Shown here piece after piece: positions 4,763-5,396 of a stretch of 5,396 bases of DNA. The position numbers and the translations under genes are program-made. Position 1 is the stretch's first letter. Each line of letters starts with the position of its first letter. Under the pieces are notes generated by a model that saw only the letters and a program-made list of their open reading frames with translations, ran no database searches and was not told the DNA's origin. Source of the DNA: Pseudomonadota bacterium (GTDB lineage: Bacteria; Pseudomonadota; Gammaproteobacteria; Burkholderiales; Burkholderiaceae_C); contig JAUPTP010000200.1 of the NCBI GenBank assembly GCA_030918015.1, positions 1 to 5,396 of the forward strand, written 5' to 3'.

Positions 4763-5396
4763 ATGCTCTACCAGTTCTATGAAACCCAGCGTGCGCTGCT
4801 GAGTCCGTTCGCGGAATTCGCCAGCGCCACCGCCAAGCTCTACAGCCATCCGCTGTCGCCGTTCGCCCAGTCGCCGGGTGCGGAGCGCATGGCCGCCGGC
4901 TTCGACCTGCTCCACCGCCTGACCAAGGAGTACGAGAAGCCCGGCTTCGAGATCACCTCGGTCAAGGTCGACGGCATCGATGTGGCGGTGCAGGAACAGG
5001 TGGTCGAGGCCCGCCCGTTCTGCCGCCTGCTGCGCTTCAAGCGCTACACCGACAACGCGCAGATGCTCGAGCGCATGCGCGCCCAGCCGGTCGTGCTGGT
5101 GGTGGCGCCGCTGTCGGGTCACCACTCGACGCTGCTGCGCGACACGGTGCGCACGCTGCTGCAGGACCACAAGGTCTACATCACCGACTGGGTGGACGCA
5201 CGCATGGTGCCGATGCAGGCCGGCGAGTTCCATCTGGACGACTATGTCGGCTATGTGCAGGACTTCATCCGCCTGATCGGCCCCGAGGTGAACGTGATCT
5301 CGGTCTGCCAGCCCACCGTGCCGGTGCTGGCGGCGATCTCGCTGATGGCCTCGCGCGGCGAGGCCACGCCGCGCACGATGACGATGATGGGCGGAC
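4763..5396 (+). CDS. phaZ: intracellular polyhydroxyalkanoate depolymerase, 3' end missing
   Basis: This enzyme breaks down stored poly(3-hydroxybutyrate) granules inside the cell so the carbon can be reused. The visible 211 residues are about half of a protein usually a little over 400 long; the frame is open at the window edge. The sequence closely follows Ralstonia/Cupriavidus PhaZ from memory: MLYQ at the start, LSPF at 31-34, KEYEKP at 55-60, VVLVVAPLSGHHSTLLRDTV at 110-129, HKVYITDWVDARMVP at 136-150 and the box SVCQPTVPVLAAISLMAS at 180-197. Cys182 in that box matches the catalytic cysteine (Cys183) of the R. eutropha enzyme, which uses Cys in place of the serine of secreted depolymerases. 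The remaining catalytic residues lie beyond the window. No signal peptide is seen, as expected for the intracellular form. It is transcribed divergently from ppa. Confidence 0.96.
   Translation, partial: MLYQFYETQRALLSPFAEFASATAKLYSHPLSPFAQSPGAERMAAGFDLLHRLTKEYEKPGFEITSVKVDGIDVAVQEQVVEARPFCRLLRFKRYTDNAQMLERMRAQPVVLVVAPLSGHHSTLLRDTVRTLLQDHKVYITDWVDARMVPMQAGEFHLDDYVGYVQDFIRLIGPEVNVISVCQPTVPVLAAISLMASRGEATPRTMTMMGG

Noticed and set aside
4721..5233. Minus-strand open frame of 170 codons opposite phaZ
   Set aside because: It is a shadow of the strongly conserved phaZ frame. Its His/Arg/Gln/Leu-rich product shows no recognisable family.

Overview
The window comes from a very GC-rich bacterial chromosome. 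Gene content and protein sequence point to a betaproteobacterium of the order Burkholderiales, probably in the Rubrivivax/Leptothrix/Sphaerotilus neighbourhood. The reasons are a PhaZ closely resembling the Ralstonia/Cupriavidus type, a DUF1615 protein, a DUF3047 protein and a short bacterial pyrophosphatase. The genus is a guess. I see no mobile element, tRNA, rRNA or CRISPR array.

Left part (1-3749): a DUF1615 (YaiW-like) envelope protein, cut off at its 5' end by the window edge, reads rightward. It meets head-on a leftward two-gene unit made of an SbmA/BacA/YddA-type ABC transporter (permease fused to ATPase) followed by a secreted DUF3047 protein. The convergent stop codons are only 6 bp apart. 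In E. coli the transporter gene sbmA and the DUF1615 gene yaiW form one operon, so having both families together here, with a DUF3047 protein added, suggests a small envelope uptake or maintenance module. That functional link is inference.

Middle part (3750-4366): a clear rho-independent terminator separates the transporter from the upstream, same-strand inorganic pyrophosphatase gene ppa. All the active-site residues known from E. coli PPase are present. The terminator ends only 18 bp before the transporter start codon, so the transporter needs either read-through from ppa or a promoter squeezed into that gap.

Right part (4367-5396): a 396-bp gene-free region lies between ppa (leftward) and an intracellular polyhydroxyalkanoate depolymerase gene, phaZ (rightward, cut at the window end after the catalytic cysteine). 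The region holds several inverted repeats. The best is a TGCA-centred 17-bp palindrome that overlaps the likely phaZ -10 box and resembles a repressor operator, possibly for PhaR. The same 8-base motif, CGTAGA(A/C)T, sits upstream of ppa, phaZ and the ABC transporter in the right orientation and is my best guess for a -10 element.

Overall this is mostly ordinary chromosome: housekeeping pyrophosphatase, carbon-storage mobilisation and an envelope cluster of poorly understood proteins. The envelope cluster and the ppa-phaZ control region are the parts worth a second look.
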